Below are positions 40,910-52,757 of a DNA stretch of 64,000 nucleotides, piece by piece; within the stretch, counting starts at the first letter, position 1; every line of letters starts with the position of its first letter. The notes under the pieces were generated by a model, which ran no database searches, had not been told where the DNA came from, and saw only the letters and a program-made list of their open reading frames with translations. Position numbers and translations under genes: made by a program. Source of the stretch: Aminobacter sp039907765 (GTDB lineage Bacteria; Pseudomonadota; Alphaproteobacteria; Rhizobiales; Rhizobiaceae). The stretch spans positions 57,964-121,963 of the forward strand of contig NZ_JARDJI010000014.1 in NCBI RefSeq assembly GCF_039907765.1, given 5' to 3'.

Positions 40910-41898
40910 TCAGAGAAGCCTGCTAGGGGACCTGTCACTTGGCGTGCGATCTCGAGACCTGTCGCGGTCGTTGTCCCGTCCGCCCAGCCCGCCAGAACGG
41001 TCGGTGGCGCGAGAGTCCTTGGATGAGCGACTTGGGCCGCCTATGTCGTAATCGTCTTTATCCTTGCCGGGGAATTTGCCGCCCGTCATACCGTTGCGGC
41101 GATCGCGCTCGGCTTGGGTAGATTCGGAGCGCGGGCCATTGGGGGATATGCCGCTAACCGGAGTCCGGGAGCCTGCGGGAGAACTTGACGCCGGACTGCG
41201 CGCCATCTCGCGGTCATCTTGGTCCTTGCCGGGAAACTTGCCACCAGTCATGCCTGCTTTATCTGGGGCCTCGACTGGCCTATTCTGCCTAGACCAGTCA
41301 GCAGGTGACATCATTTCTCTTGGCGTGTTAAACCCCTCGTAAGGTTTAAGTTTTCCTGCATTTAACTTTTCTATCGCTGGACCTGTGTAGGCGTATCCTT
41401 TGTTTACGTACGTAATACCATTGCCTAACCAAACATCAATCGGACGTGACGAGCCAATGCTGAATGGCGTGTTACCTGGGTTGCCGGGGACAAATTCATC
41501 TGGCTTCACCCCATTAAATGTCGCACCTAATCCGACACCAAGCACTCCTCCCATCCCAAGATTGGGGGCCGGCGACACATAGTCAAAGAACCCCCCGACC
41601 GTAAATTTCTCGATTGCCCAATCGTATCCGGGCCCAAAAGTTCCAAATCCGCCAGGTGTAAGTTTTGAGCCGACGTCAACGCCTATTCCGCCGGTGACGG
41701 ATATCCCAGATGGTGTTGCAGTGCCCGCAACAGAGAGGCCAAATAACTCCCTTGGATGGTACCATACGGTTCTTGACTGATGGTGAACGGATTGTCCGAG
41801 GACCATGTATATTTAGCACCATACGAAAATCCCCCTCCGAACAGCCCGACACCCTGGACCATTCCCTTCCCGACGTTCCCTTCAATGTAAATGCCCAT
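40910..41898 (-). pseudogene. repeat-bearing glycine-rich protein, frameshifted, unknown function
   Basis: From ATG 41898 the protein starts GIYIEGNVGKGMVQGVGLFG and QEPYGTIQG. At about 41750 a one-base shift is needed to enter the long second frame (FGLSVAGTATPSGISVTGGI). The second part has a glycine-rich beta-like region, then two copies of MTGGKFPGKD(Q/K)DD in a hydrophilic tail ending in Arg/Asp/Ser-rich sequence. I recognise no family. It resembles the C-terminal part of a large exported protein and lies just downstream of a type I secretion pair, but no RTX nonapeptides are seen. Confidence 0.5.
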
Positions 41899-41946
41899 CT
41901 ATCCCCCCCCATTTTGCGCATAGATTCTGTACGACAATAGGATTTA

Positions 41947-42345
41947 TTACAAAGATAAAAATATATCACAAAGAATTACTGTAGAAATAATTGCAACTAT
42001 GCAGAAGAATACTATAGACACTAAGAATGCATTTCTAATATCTGACTCTGAGTACTTAGAAAGTTCAATATTTCGCCGATATTCAGAAGAGCCATTAATG
42101 GATCCAATCGTGAATGCAGCAGATGTAAGAAACATTGAAAAAAGACATATTAGATATATATTATAGGCATTACCATAACTAAACAATGATCCAGTCAGTG
42201 AAGCCGGTTTTCTATAAATAATCTCATTTGCATTGATTGTGAAGAATATAAACGATAATATGGAAAACACCGACATCGCCCTAAGCGCGTATGTGCAGAT
42301 GTTGATGAAGTGATCATTATTTTGATTTCCGTTAAATGATGTCAT
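41947..42345 (-). CDS. AT-rich small membrane protein
   Basis: A 132-residue protein with about four hydrophobic segments (SVFSILSFIFFTINAN, NIYLICLFSMFLTSAAFTIG, VSIVFFCIVAIISTVIL). Base composition is far more AT-rich than every neighbour (codons such as ATA, AAT, TTA are common), a sign of recent transfer. It lies between the HlyD gene and the frameshifted exported-like protein. An immunity-protein role is possible from position and type but is not supported by homology. Confidence 0.6.
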   Translation of the reverse strand: MTSFNGNQNNDHFINICTYALRAMSVFSILSFIFFTINANEIIYRKPASLTGSLFSYGNAYNIYLICLFSMFLTSAAFTIGSINGSSEYRRNIELSKYSESDIRNAFLVSIVFFCIVAIISTVILCDIFLSL

Positions 42346-42425
42346 CTCTGCGATCTCGTAATTATATTTAACTTAACGTTAGGCGAGAAGGGCCATATGC
42401 CCACGCCCCCGGGTGGGCACGAGAT

Positions 42426-43870
42426 CTACCGCTCACGGAACGCTTCATCTTTCACCTCCATAAGTGGATCCAGCAGGAACTGCAGCACGCGCCGGCTCCC
42501 GGTCTTGATCTCGGCGGTCACCGACATACCCGGCGTGAGCGGGACATCGCTGCCGTCGGCGCGGATTGATGTCTGGTCGAGCGCGATGCGGACCGGGAAG
42601 ACCAGCGGCCCGGCCGTGCCCTGGGCAGCGCCGCCGTTGCCCGCGGTGACGGAGGCACCAACCGGGATGGCATCGTTGGAGACGGTCGCCACCTTGCCGT
42701 CGAGCGTGCCGTAGCGGGTGAAGGGGAAGGCCTCGAGCTTGATGCGGGCTTCCTGGCCCTCGCGGACAAAGCCCTTGTCCTTGTTGAGCAGCATCGCCTC
42801 GATCTCGAGTGCCGTGCCGTCGGGCACCACCACCATCAGCTGCTGCCCGGTCTGCACCACGTCGCCGAGCGTTGTGACCTCGACCTGCTGGACGCGGCCG
42901 GCGACCGGCGAGGCGAGCACGCTGGCGCGTTCGAACAGCTCGGCCTTGGCAAGGTCCTGGCGCAGGATGCCTGTGGTGCGGTCGATGTCGACGAGTTCGT
43001 TGGTCATGCGGTCGAGATAGGCCTCCCGGCGTTCGCGCTTGCGGGCAGCCAGCGACTTGAGCGTCGCCTCCAGCTCGGCGATGCGGCCTTCTTCGGCCAC
43101 CGCTGCCATCAGCTGGTCCTGCTCGCCCTGGCGCGCGTCGATCGTGTCGGATTTTACGCCGACGCCGCGCTTTTCCAATTCGAGATAGACGCCGAGCCGC
43201 TCGCCCGTGAGGCTGACCAGCTTGCGCCGCTCGGCAAGCGTCTTCCAGCCCCGCTCGATCTCGACCCGCTTCTGGGCGATGTCGGCCTCGAAGCTTGCCT
43301 GCTCGGCCTGGTAGGCGGATAGAGACTGGCGCATCTGCAGCAGCTGCAGTTCGGCCAGCTCGCGCGGTGCCTCGGCTGGGAGCGCCAAGCCGGCCTCGGC
43401 CGTTGGGATGTTCTCGGCAACCGCCTTGACGATGGCGCGCAGCCTTGCGGCGGACACCTCCGCCACCGCCAGGCTGCCGGCGAGCTTCCGGCGCTCGGCG
43501 ACCTGCTCGGCGGGGTCGAGCTCGACGAGGAGGTCTCCCGCGTCGACCTGATCGCCCGCCTTCACATGGATCGCCTTGACGCGGCCCGTGATCAGTGGCT
43601 CGACGACCTGCACCTTGCCGACCGGCACGATCTTGCCCTGGATGCTGGCCGTGGTCTCGACGCGCCCGAACCACGACCAGACGAGTGCTCCCACCGCAAA
43701 GGCCATGATCATGGCCGAGAAGACGCGGGCGGCCGGGGAGGCCGGCGTCTCCAGGATTTCGATGGCGGCGGCCTGGAACTCGCGTTCGTTGCGGTCGAGC
43801 GACGGCCGCCTGTTGTCCCTTTCCCGCGCCACGCCTGCCTTCATCGCATCCCAGTAGCGCCCCATGGCGA

Positions 43871-43874
<4 letters not shown>
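42426..43874 (-). CDS. HlyD-family membrane-fusion protein of type I secretion
   Basis: A 482-residue HlyD/PrtE-type adaptor. A cytoplasmic N-end precedes one membrane segment (VFSAMIMAFAVGALVWSWFG), the first lipoyl half (GKVQVVEPLITGRVKAIHVK, AGDLLVELDP), long coiled-coil hairpins, the second half (LASPVAGRVQQVEVTTLGDV) and the closing LTPGMSVTAEIKTGSRRVLQF. It bridges the ABC exporter and an outer-membrane TolC-like channel. Its start overlaps the exporter stop (ATGA at 43871-43874). No tolC gene is nearby. Confidence 0.92.
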
Positions 43875-46102
<2,228 letters not shown>

Positions 46103-46450
46103 ATTTGCTCAAAATCATATGTTAGTATTTCCTGAAATAATGACGCACCATTTAAGGTGGCTTGAGCTGTTCTCACCTGCAGATAGCGGCGACCGGGCCA
46201 AGCTCTCGGTTCTTGACCTCCATGCTGCGCAACGAAGTCATCGCCTACGCCGCAAACCTCATGATTTGGTCTGGAGTCTATGACCTGGGCTTACCTTCTG
46301 GTTATCGACCCTGCTCCGCAGGCAGAAAGCTTTGCAGGCGGCGTAGTCCGTGCGGCTGCTTTGAGAGGCCCGTCCTATACGCCGTCGACACTTCGCTATC
46401 GCCGCACGACCTCGATCTGCGTCTTCACTGTCTGAGCTCCACCCCGCTTC
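46103..46450. other. 348-bp stretch without a recognised gene
   Basis: AT-rich near 46100-46150, probably the exporter promoter; the rest shows short frames without family resemblance. Confidence 0.4.
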
Positions 46451-46486
46451 ATGCTTGTGTCTCGAAACAGCAAGGCGGAATGCGGC

Positions 46487-46732
46487 ATGGAAGACGACAG
46501 CCAAGGCCCGCAAGACGGGAAGATACCGGCCAAGAACGACAGGCCGGAAGCCGAGGCAGAGAGCGGTGAGGACATAGCGCCCTGGGTGAGGTTGGACACA
46601 ATGGTGTTCGACATCGCTCGCCTGATCGGACGGCAGATGGCCCGGGCAGACTTCGAGCGGCTGAGAACCGCTGCCAATGACAACAAGCCTCGCATCGCCG
46701 AACCGGGTGGAGGCGAGGGCAATAAGGATTGA
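46487..46732 (+). CDS. small hypothetical protein
   Basis: An 81-residue acidic protein. The end (WVRLDTMVFDIARLIGRQMA, then RADFERLRTAANDNKP) resembles short proteins found beside recombinase and plasmid genes in rhizobia; their function is unknown. ATG 46487 is preferred because GGCGGA precedes it; ATG 46451 is in frame. Confidence 0.5.
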   Translation: MEDDSQGPQDGKIPAKNDRPEAEAESGEDIAPWVRLDTMVFDIARLIGRQMARADFERLRTAANDNKPRIAEPGGGEGNKD

Positions 46733-46941
46733 ACGAGACGGAGATCGCCTCTTGTGGGCCTCATGGCGAAGGCTTCATCGAGGTGCATCACTTGCAGCCC
46801 CTCCACACCCTAGTGGACGGAGGCAAGACACGTCTTGGTGACTTGGTGCTCGTTTGCTCCAATTGTCACCGGATGATACATCGGCAAAAGGAGTGGTTAA
46901 TTCCCACAGCGCTTCGCCAGATGCTCAGTCAAAGGGAATGA
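46729..46941 (+). pseudogene. HNH endonuclease C-terminal fragment
   Basis: GFIEVHHLQPLHTLVDGGKT and LVLVCSNCHRMIHRQ form the HNH core (HH, then N-C-H-x3-H) of restriction-like HNH proteins. Only about 70 codons exist and the family's N-terminal domain is absent. The possible TTG start overlaps the previous gene. It is probably a truncated relic. Confidence 0.7.
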
Positions 46942-46978
46942 AAGGGCAGGACGGTACGGAGCTCCGCACACTAGGCCG

Positions 46979-47470
46979 CTAAGTTTTCTTCTTGGGCCTC
47001 AACACTCTCGGGTTGATGTTGTCGTAAACTTGCTGAGCAGGAAAAGCTCCAGCTGGAGCCTGCTGGCCCGGCAAAACCTTGCCAACCTGAATTAGCAGAT
47101 CCTGCCCTGGTTTCACGATGTCATAGGTGACGCCTGGGTTGTAGGTCGTGAACGCCGTGTTGCCGTAGACGTTCGTCTGCATGGTACCCGGCGTCCGCCC
47201 GTAGTCTCGTCTGGTCGCATCCTGGCTGCCGAGGATAACAAAGTGGGTATTGCCGCTCTGGAGCGTAATTTCTGCGGCCTTAAGCAAGCTGTAGTCTTGG
47301 ACAACCGTAGGGTCGGTGAAGCCGTTTCCACGCGTTGAAATACGGTAAGTATCGTTGGTTATCGGCATTGCGACCACCCCTCCAGTCGCTCCCATTTCTT
47401 GATATGGTGTTTGGCAGCCTGCCAAAAGTGCGACGAGCAATATCCCAAAAAGGCTCACCTTCATCGACAT
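46979..47470 (-). CDS. CC0125/CC1285-family lipoprotein
   Basis: A 163-residue protein with a lipoprotein signal peptide (SLFGILLVALLAGC, lipobox LAGC with Cys19) followed by CQTPYQEMGATGGV. The mature part has the family core YRISTRGNGFTDPTVVQDYS, LKAAEITLQSGNTHFVIL. It should be lipidated and anchored in a membrane facing the periplasm. The molecular role of the family is unknown. Confidence 0.85.
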   Translation of the reverse strand: MSMKVSLFGILLVALLAGCQTPYQEMGATGGVVAMPITNDTYRISTRGNGFTDPTVVQDYSLLKAAEITLQSGNTHFVILGSQDATRRDYGRTPGTMQTNVYGNTAFTTYNPGVTYDIVKPGQDLLIQVGKVLPGQQAPAGAFPAQQVYDNINPRVLRPKKKT

Positions 47471-47638
47471 CCCCCTCAGAACGCCATTGTGTTGGATCGG
47501 TCTTTTCCGCTGCTGGTGTCCAGCCCCTCAATATATTCAAGCCTACCCCGGCAGTGCTTGCAACTGCTCATCAGGCATGGTGGAAACGATTGGAAGGGGT
47601 CAACCTTGTCAATTTGGCGGGCAGGGTCTCTTCAATTC

Positions 47639-47902
47639 TCAGCTACGAGCCAGCCGAACACCAGGCCCTCCACCGTTCTGAGGAATGAATTCAACGCCTG
47701 CGGCTATCAATGCAAGGCAGATTTTGGTCCGCGTCCGCGTTGAGACAATCGGTGCATTTTCACTGTCGCTTTCGCACCTCTTCAGGGTGGGGATTGAAAC
47801 CCCAGATAGAGCAGCTAACTCCTCTTGCGAAAGTCCAATAAGCGCACGAGCAGCTCTCATCTGTCCGGTGGTAATGAAATCTACTTGATCCTTTTGGATC
47901 AT
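47639..47902 (-). CDS. XRE-family transcriptional regulator
   Basis: An 87-residue protein with one HTH_3 domain: MRAARALIGLSQEELAALSG and VSIPTLKRCESDSENAP. The short length fits a repressor of a mobile or stress gene. ATG 47902 (MIQKDQ) is chosen; ATG 47926 is also in frame. The target is unknown; the divergent gene at 48024 is a candidate. Confidence 0.82.
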   Translation of the reverse strand: MIQKDQVDFITTGQMRAARALIGLSQEELAALSGVSIPTLKRCESDSENAPIVSTRTRTKICLALIAAGVEFIPQNGGGPGVRLARS

Positions 47903-48023
47903 TTTCGTATGATCTTTTCGTATCAAAAAAAGTAGCTCGGCTCAATGTCGAGAACGGCCAGACACGGTGTTCCAGCACCGCATCTGGCCTGACCATAACC
48001 TAAGCTGTTGAGGAGCTCGGATC

Positions 48024-48692
48024 ATGGCTGATTCCGACCATAGCATGAGTTTGGCCCGCGTCACCCGGCGGGTGGCGCTTACGGGATGGGTTGTTGGTGC
48101 GACCGGATGGGCGTTTGGCCGCAAGGCGTCGGCGCGCAGCGCTGCGACGATAGATGCGACCGCCGACCCGGCGCTGGCGCTGTGGCGGGAGTGGGCGGCG
48201 GCGCATCAGCGGGCGCAGCGGCTGTGCCGGCGGCAGCAGGAGTTGGAGGCAGAGCTTGCCGAGCGGGTCGAGGTTCTGTGGACGGTGGTCAAGGTTCCTG
48301 GCGGCGAGGAGATCGTCGTCTGCTCCAAGGAAGCCCTCGACCGGATTGTCGGCGCGCGGACGGACATGGCGGCGATCCGCGCCAGGGCGGAAGCCGAGCT
48401 TGCCGAACGGCAGGCCTGTTTCGAGGCTGCGGCGACAGAGATCGGCTATTTCGCGGGGCTGAGGGCCGAGCGCGAGGCCTACGAGCGGGTCGAGGCGCTG
48501 CTGGAGGCACTGTCGCAGACGCCCGCCGTGTCGCTCGCGGGCGTCGTAGGCAAGCTCGATGCGGTGATACGCAACGGCGAGGCGTGGGAAGATCTTTCGG
48601 CCTTTCCCTGGCCGCAAATCCGCTCGGCGCGCGACGACCTGATGCAGATCGGTCGCCAGATGACGCCACATGCGATTTTCCCGGTCGGATAG
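48024..48692 (+). CDS. hypothetical protein with a Tat-like N-terminus
   Basis: A 222-residue protein. The N-end TRRVALTGWVVGATGWAFG looks like a twin-arginine signal or a membrane anchor. The rest is strongly helical and rich in Ala, Glu and Arg (QRLCRRQQELEAELAERVEV, RARAEAELAERQACFEAAA), suggesting a coiled coil. I do not recognise a family. It is followed by a large serine recombinase relic, so it may belong to the same lost integrative element. Confidence 0.6.
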   Translation: MADSDHSMSLARVTRRVALTGWVVGATGWAFGRKASARSAATIDATADPALALWREWAAAHQRAQRLCRRQQELEAELAERVEVLWTVVKVPGGEEIVVCSKEALDRIVGARTDMAAIRARAEAELAERQACFEAAATEIGYFAGLRAEREAYERVEALLEALSQTPAVSLAGVVGKLDAVIRNGEAWEDLSAFPWPQIRSARDDLMQIGRQMTPHAIFPVG

Positions 48693-48824
48693 ACGCCTTT
48701 GTTGGACAGTTTGCCGGACAGCTTCATTGCATTGGAGCCGATCCGGCGGAGCCGGTCAGGGTCAAGGCTGGGTGGAGCCGGCCCTGACCGGCTTTCTGGG
48801 AACACAGTTTCTCGGAGGTTCGGC

Positions 48825-49747
48825 CTCGACCAGGGGCCGCGGGCACGCTGTGGAACGACACCACGGTCCGCGGCCATGTCCGGCGCGGCACCGGCATCAT
48901 CAACAATGAACTCTACATCGGCCGCCTGGTCTGGAACCGACAGCGCTATGTGAAGGATCCGACGACCGGCAAGCGGGTGTCGCGCCTGAACCCGGAAGAC
49001 GAACGGATAGTCACCGAGGTACCGGAGTTGCGCATCGTCGACGACGAGCTCTGGCAGGCGGGTCAAGGCACGCCGGGGCGAGATCGCCGACAGGCACGTC
49101 AACCTGGTCGGCCATCCGCGCCCACTACAGCCGCAACCGGCTGAGCGTCGCCCGACGGCCGAAGTCGTTGCTGTCTGGCCTGGTCTACTGCCGCTGCTGC
49201 GGCGGCCCCTATTCGCCGCGCAGTGTCGACCGCTTCGCCTGCTCCAGCCACATCAGCAACTGCTCCTGTCCGAACAGGCGCACCATTGCGCGGAGCGAAC
49301 TGGCAGCGTGTGCTTGCCGGTCTCAGGCACCGGATGATGGCGCCGGAGGCGGCCGCGGCTGCGATGCGCACCTTTGCCGAGGAGACAAATCGGCTCAACC
49401 GCGAGCGCCGCGCCAATGCCGACGCCTGGAAGGCGGAACTGGTGGAAGATCGAGAAGCAGATCCGCGGCATCATCGAGGCGATCAAGGCCGGCATGTTCC
49501 ACGACAGCATGAAGATGGAGATGGATGCGCTCGAGGCGCGCAAGGCCGAACTGGCGGGTCTGCTTGACGGCACGCCGCAGGACATGCCGGACCTTTTGCC
49601 GAGCGTGGCGGTGCTCTATGCGCGGAAGGTCGCGCAGTTGACCGAGGCGCTGAACCATCCGGACGACCGGCCGGAAGCCACTGCGGCGCTGCGCTGATCG
49701 AGAAGATCATGCTGACGCCTGGCGCGAAGCGCGGAGCGAAGCGCGGC
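48825..49747 (+). pseudogene. large serine recombinase, C-terminal part, multiply frameshifted
   Basis: Recognisable blocks in successive frames: GTGIINNELYIGRLVWNRQRY and EVPELRIVDDELWQA (recombinase domain), RPKSLLSGLVYCRCCGGPY (zinc ribbon), then RGIIEAIKAGMFHDSMKMEM and MPDLLPSVAVLYARKVAQL (coiled coil). The N-terminal resolvase domain with the catalytic Ser is missing. At least three frame changes occur, so the gene is dead. It marks a former integrase-bearing element. Confidence 0.85.
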
Positions 49748-49821
49748 GTGATCGACGCGACGCTGTATGGGGAGTTGGGCACGATCGTGAACTGGACCGG
49801 GCGGCAGGCCGCTAGTCCAAA

Positions 49822-49856
49822 CAAAAACACTCCCGGAGCGGGGCTCGCGGGAGTGT
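49822..49856 (-). terminator. rho-independent terminator (minus strand)
   Basis: Arms ACACTCCCG (49827-49835) and CGGGAGTGT (49848-49856) form a 9-bp stem. Read on the minus strand it is followed by TTTTTGTTTG. It would stop minus-strand transcripts from the IS3 relic. Confidence 0.75.
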
Positions 49857-49899
49857 CTTCATCGGTGGTTGCGGGAGCAGGCTTCAAATCTCTACGATC

Positions 49900-50390
49900 A
49901 GCAAGTGTCGGTCTCGGTGAAAACCTGCCCACAGATCGAGGTCACGGGAGACGAACTCCGAGCTTGATCGACCCTAATCGTCTTCGGATAGCCGATCTTG
50001 GGGCAGACCTTTTCCAGTGTCCTGACCACATCCTCTGCCCGGTAGCTGAAGCGCGGGTCGAGCACCGGCACGTAGCGCGAGAACGTATCGACGACCGTCA
50101 GGACGCGGATCTTCTTGCCCGTCGCGAACTGGCGTGAACGAAGTCCATCGCCCACACGTCGTTGGGTTCGACCGGCATCTCGTGGCCGGCGCTGAACCAG
50201 TCGTGTGCGCCCTGCGGTTCTTCTACGGCGTGACGCTCGGGCAGGCGACCTCTGACCGCGAGGCTCCGGCCTGTCCGATCTGCGGTGGGATCGTTCGCGT
50301 GACGAGCTATCTGCCAGCCGGCTCCGACTGCCTCGGGAGCGTGGCCCCGATCTTCCGATGCGATACTTCCTGAGCCCTCATGACTGCCGC
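49900..50390 (-). pseudogene. IS3-family transposase (OrfB) remnant
   Basis: On the minus strand: PVEPNDVWAMDFVH, then in a shifted frame ATGKKIRVLTVVDTFSRYVP and VCPKIGYPKTIRVDQ, the first two catalytic regions of an IS3 rve domain. A frameshift lies at about 50130, and the last third with the Glu is missing. Confidence 0.75.
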
Positions 50391-50752
50391 CGCGATCATC
50401 ACTGACATCCGCCGACACGCTCAGACAGGGCGCAGACGCAGTCGTCCCGATGCCGCGTCCACGGCTCTGCACACCCTTCAGGCTATAGCTCCGGCCGCAC
50501 TCGACTCGCTCCAATACGATCTCCTCGACGTCTGCGCCGGCCGCAGCCACCGCCGACAACCGCTCCGGCTTGAACATTCCCCATAGCGGCCGCGAGAACT
50601 CATCCGCGCCTTCGTTCAATCCGGCTTCAATGAGGTCCGCAGCCGAGCCAGCACGCCCCACCAGCACCCGGACCTCACAGAACCCTCCAGATTCCCAGGA
50701 CTGACGGAAGCTGAATCAATGCGTTCCGGATTTGCTGATTCGGAGCGGGTTG
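50391..50752. other. 362-bp stretch without a recognised gene
   Basis: Sits between the IS3 relic and an IS5 relic; contains the unresolved left end of the latter. Nothing else recognised. Confidence 0.35.
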
Positions 50753-51097
50753 ATGGGAGTGAAGCGCTACTACGAGCTAAACGAGGCGCATTGGCTTCGG
50801 ATTGCACCGATGCTACCGGGCAAGGCGACCGATCCCGGTCGGACCGGCGCGGATAACCGGTTGTTCGTAAACGGAGTTTTGTGGGTGCTCCGGTCCGGGG
50901 CCTACTGGCAGCATCTGCCGGAACGCTACGGCAAGTGGAAGAGTGTTCACGCCCGCTTCACCCGCTGGGCCAAGGCGGGGGTCTGGGAGAAGGTCTTCGC
51001 CGAGCTGATCAAGGATCGAGACAACAAGTACCTGATGCTCGACACCACCCTGGTCCGCGTCCACCAGCAGGCGGCGGCCGGAAAAGAGATCCCATGA
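50753..51097 (+). pseudogene. IS5-family (IS427-type) OrfA, second half of element missing
   Basis: A 114-residue OrfA: LNEAHWLRIAPMLPG, ADNRLFVNGVLWVLRSGAYW, LPERYGKWKSVHARFTRWAK, YLMLDTTLVRVHQQAAAG, which includes the first catalytic Asp. In IS427-type elements a frameshifted OrfB supplies the rest; here it is absent after 51097, so the element is a remnant. Confidence 0.82.
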
Positions 51098-51162
51098 GGC
51101 GACGGGCGGCGGAACTCAGGTAAGGTTTCGGGGTCCGACATCCTAACCCTGGAGACGTCTCA

Positions 51163-51414
51163 TGGATCTCTCATCCGTTGCTCTGCCGCCCGTCGGCGAG
51201 AAGACTGCCACGATTTTCGTGGCACTGGAATTCTTAGCAAGTCGGCTTGGCTTGTAGCGCTGCACTCACCGACGGCCGACAAGATCAGCCTGCATCGCCT
51301 GCAAGGAGGCGACACCGAAGGGCTTATGGCTCTCATTGAACGCCGGCGCGAACAAGCGCAGGCTGCCTTGGCGGGTCCTGTCCAGGTGATGTCGTGCTTC
51401 CTTTGCCGATAGCA
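51163..51414 (+). pseudogene. IS110-family transposase N-terminal remnant
   Basis: MDLSSVALPPVGEKTATIFV, then after a frameshift near 51215 SAWLVALHSPTADKISLHRL and GLMALIERRREQAQAALAG. This is the N-end of a third, different IS110-type transposase. It stops where the aldehyde dehydrogenase relic begins. Confidence 0.65.
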
Positions 51415-51925
51415 TTTCCGCCGAAGTCGGTATTCCGATCGCCTATTGCCGGGAGGTGCCGGTGGCGCTGCGCCATCTGGAACTCGCGATCTCCGTGAAT
51501 TCGAGGTCCGGCCCGGATCGGGGCGGGTGCTGCGCGAGCCGATCGGCGCGCCCGGCCTCATCACGCCATGGAACTGGCCGCTAGTGAAGATCGTTTGCAT
51601 CGCGCCGGCGCTCGCCGCGGGCTGCACAATGGTGCTGAAACCCAGCGAGATCGCCCCGGAAGCCGCCCGCCTTTTCGCGGAAGCCATCGATGAAGCCGGC
51701 CTGCCGCCGGGCGTGTTCAATCTTGTGGAGGGCGACGGGCCGACGACAGGCGAGGCGCTCGTCTCGCATCCGGACGTGGACATGGTCTCGTTCACCGGCT
51801 CGACACGGGCCGGCATCCGCATCGCCAAACTCGCCGCCGACACGGTCAAGCGGGTGACGCAGGAAAAAGATCAAAGCGGTAGCAACTGGGAGGTCGCCTA
51901 TGAACCCGTCTGGCTCGCCGCATAA
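51415..51925 (+). pseudogene. aldehyde dehydrogenase internal fragment
   Basis: ADSISAEVGIPIAYC leads, after a frameshift near 51497, into LREPIGAPGLITPWNWPLVK, PALAAGCTMVLKPSEIAPEA and VSFTGSTRAGIRIAKLAA, the NAD-binding domain of an aldehyde dehydrogenase. The catalytic Glu and Cys segments are missing. The last 20 codons are unrelated sequence. It is not part of the operon that follows. Confidence 0.85.
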
Positions 51926-51970
51926 GGCGTGTAGACATCTCCCTCTGCATGGAGGTTGATCGGCTGCCGC

Positions 51971-52660
51971 CTATAGCGCCTTGCCAAGAAGGGCCTCGGC
52001 GATCTTTGCCGCGGCAGCGACATGGTGCCGGCAGGCCGCCGCCGCCGCATCTGGGTCGTTCTTCTCGATAAAGGCAAAGATTTCTCGGATCTGCGCAGGT
52101 CCCGAGACAGTGCGGTTCGCCGTCGAGAGCGTCATCACCCGCAGTCGCGAGATGCGGCTGTTTAGCCGGCTGACGATATCCCAGGCGATGTTGTGGCCGC
52201 TCGTCTCGAAGATAATCCGGTAAAATTCCGTCGTCGCGTCGAGGATGCCGGGGGGCGAATTCTGGCGCGAGGTGCGGTCCAGCTCCGCCAGCGCCGCGCG
52301 CAGCCGCGCCTTCACGCCCGCATCCGCAGAACGCGCGCAATCGGCGACGGCAGTCGCCTCCAGCGCGGCGCGAATCTCGTAGATCTGCCGCGCATCCTTC
52401 CAGTCGAGCCGCGCGACGATCGGGCCATGCCCGGCCAGCATCTCCACCAGCCCCTCCGCCTCCAGGTGGCGGATGACTTCGCGAATTACCGAGCGCGAGA
52501 CGCCGAGCTGGTCGCAGAGCGTACGCTCGACCAGCCGCTCGCCCGGCTCGAAAAGCCCGCTGATGATGGCGCGGCGCAGCCGGTCGAGCGCGATTTCCCG
52601 GAGTGTGGCAGGCGGGGTCTCGATGCGGAGGGCCGCGAGGTTTTCGGCGTTCTTAATCAT
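51971..52660 (-). CDS. GntR-family regulator, FCD (FadR-type) subgroup
   Basis: A 229-residue repressor. The winged HTH has LREIALDRLRRAIISGLFEP, GERLVERTLCDQLGVSRSVI and REVIRHLEAEGLVEML. The all-helical FCD ligand domain has YEIRAALEATAVADCA and FYRIIFETSGHN plus a distal His pair (CRHHVAAA) for metal or ligand binding. ATG 52660 faces the catabolic operon. FCD regulators usually sense the carboxylate substrate or an intermediate. It probably represses the operon through TGGTATACCA at 52715-52724. Confidence 0.92.
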   Translation of the reverse strand: MIKNAENLAALRIETPPATLREIALDRLRRAIISGLFEPGERLVERTLCDQLGVSRSVIREVIRHLEAEGLVEMLAGHGPIVARLDWKDARQIYEIRAALEATAVADCARSADAGVKARLRAALAELDRTSRQNSPPGILDATTEFYRIIFETSGHNIAWDIVSRLNSRISRLRVMTLSTANRTVSGPAQIREIFAFIEKNDPDAAAAACRHHVAAAAKIAEALLGKAL

Positions 52661-52698
52661 GGCTTTTGATAGCCCCAAAAAATAGGCCGCACAAGGTC

Positions 52699-52724
52699 TT
52701 GACACGTTGTAAGATGGTATACCA
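52699..52724 (+). promoter_or_regulatory. promoter element and GntR operator of the catabolic operon
   Basis: TTGACA (52699-52704) is followed by the perfect palindrome TGGTATACCA (52715-52724), which fits the T-GGT...ACC-A operator pattern of FadR-type GntR proteins. It lies between the divergent repressor gene and the first operon gene. Confidence 0.7.
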
Positions 52725-52757
52725 ACATATGAGCAGTTCGATTGACAGGAGGATTTC

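Noticed and set aside
50134..50373. Plus-strand frame with CPICGG and a later Cys
   Set aside because: Overlaps the IS3 relic on the other strand and has only one complete CxxC pair; too weak to call a zinc-ribbon gene.
51866..51925. VAYEPVW at the end of the aldehyde dehydrogenase relic, resembling triosephosphate isomerase
   Set aside because: Seven residues with no further similarity and a stop right after; probably chance.
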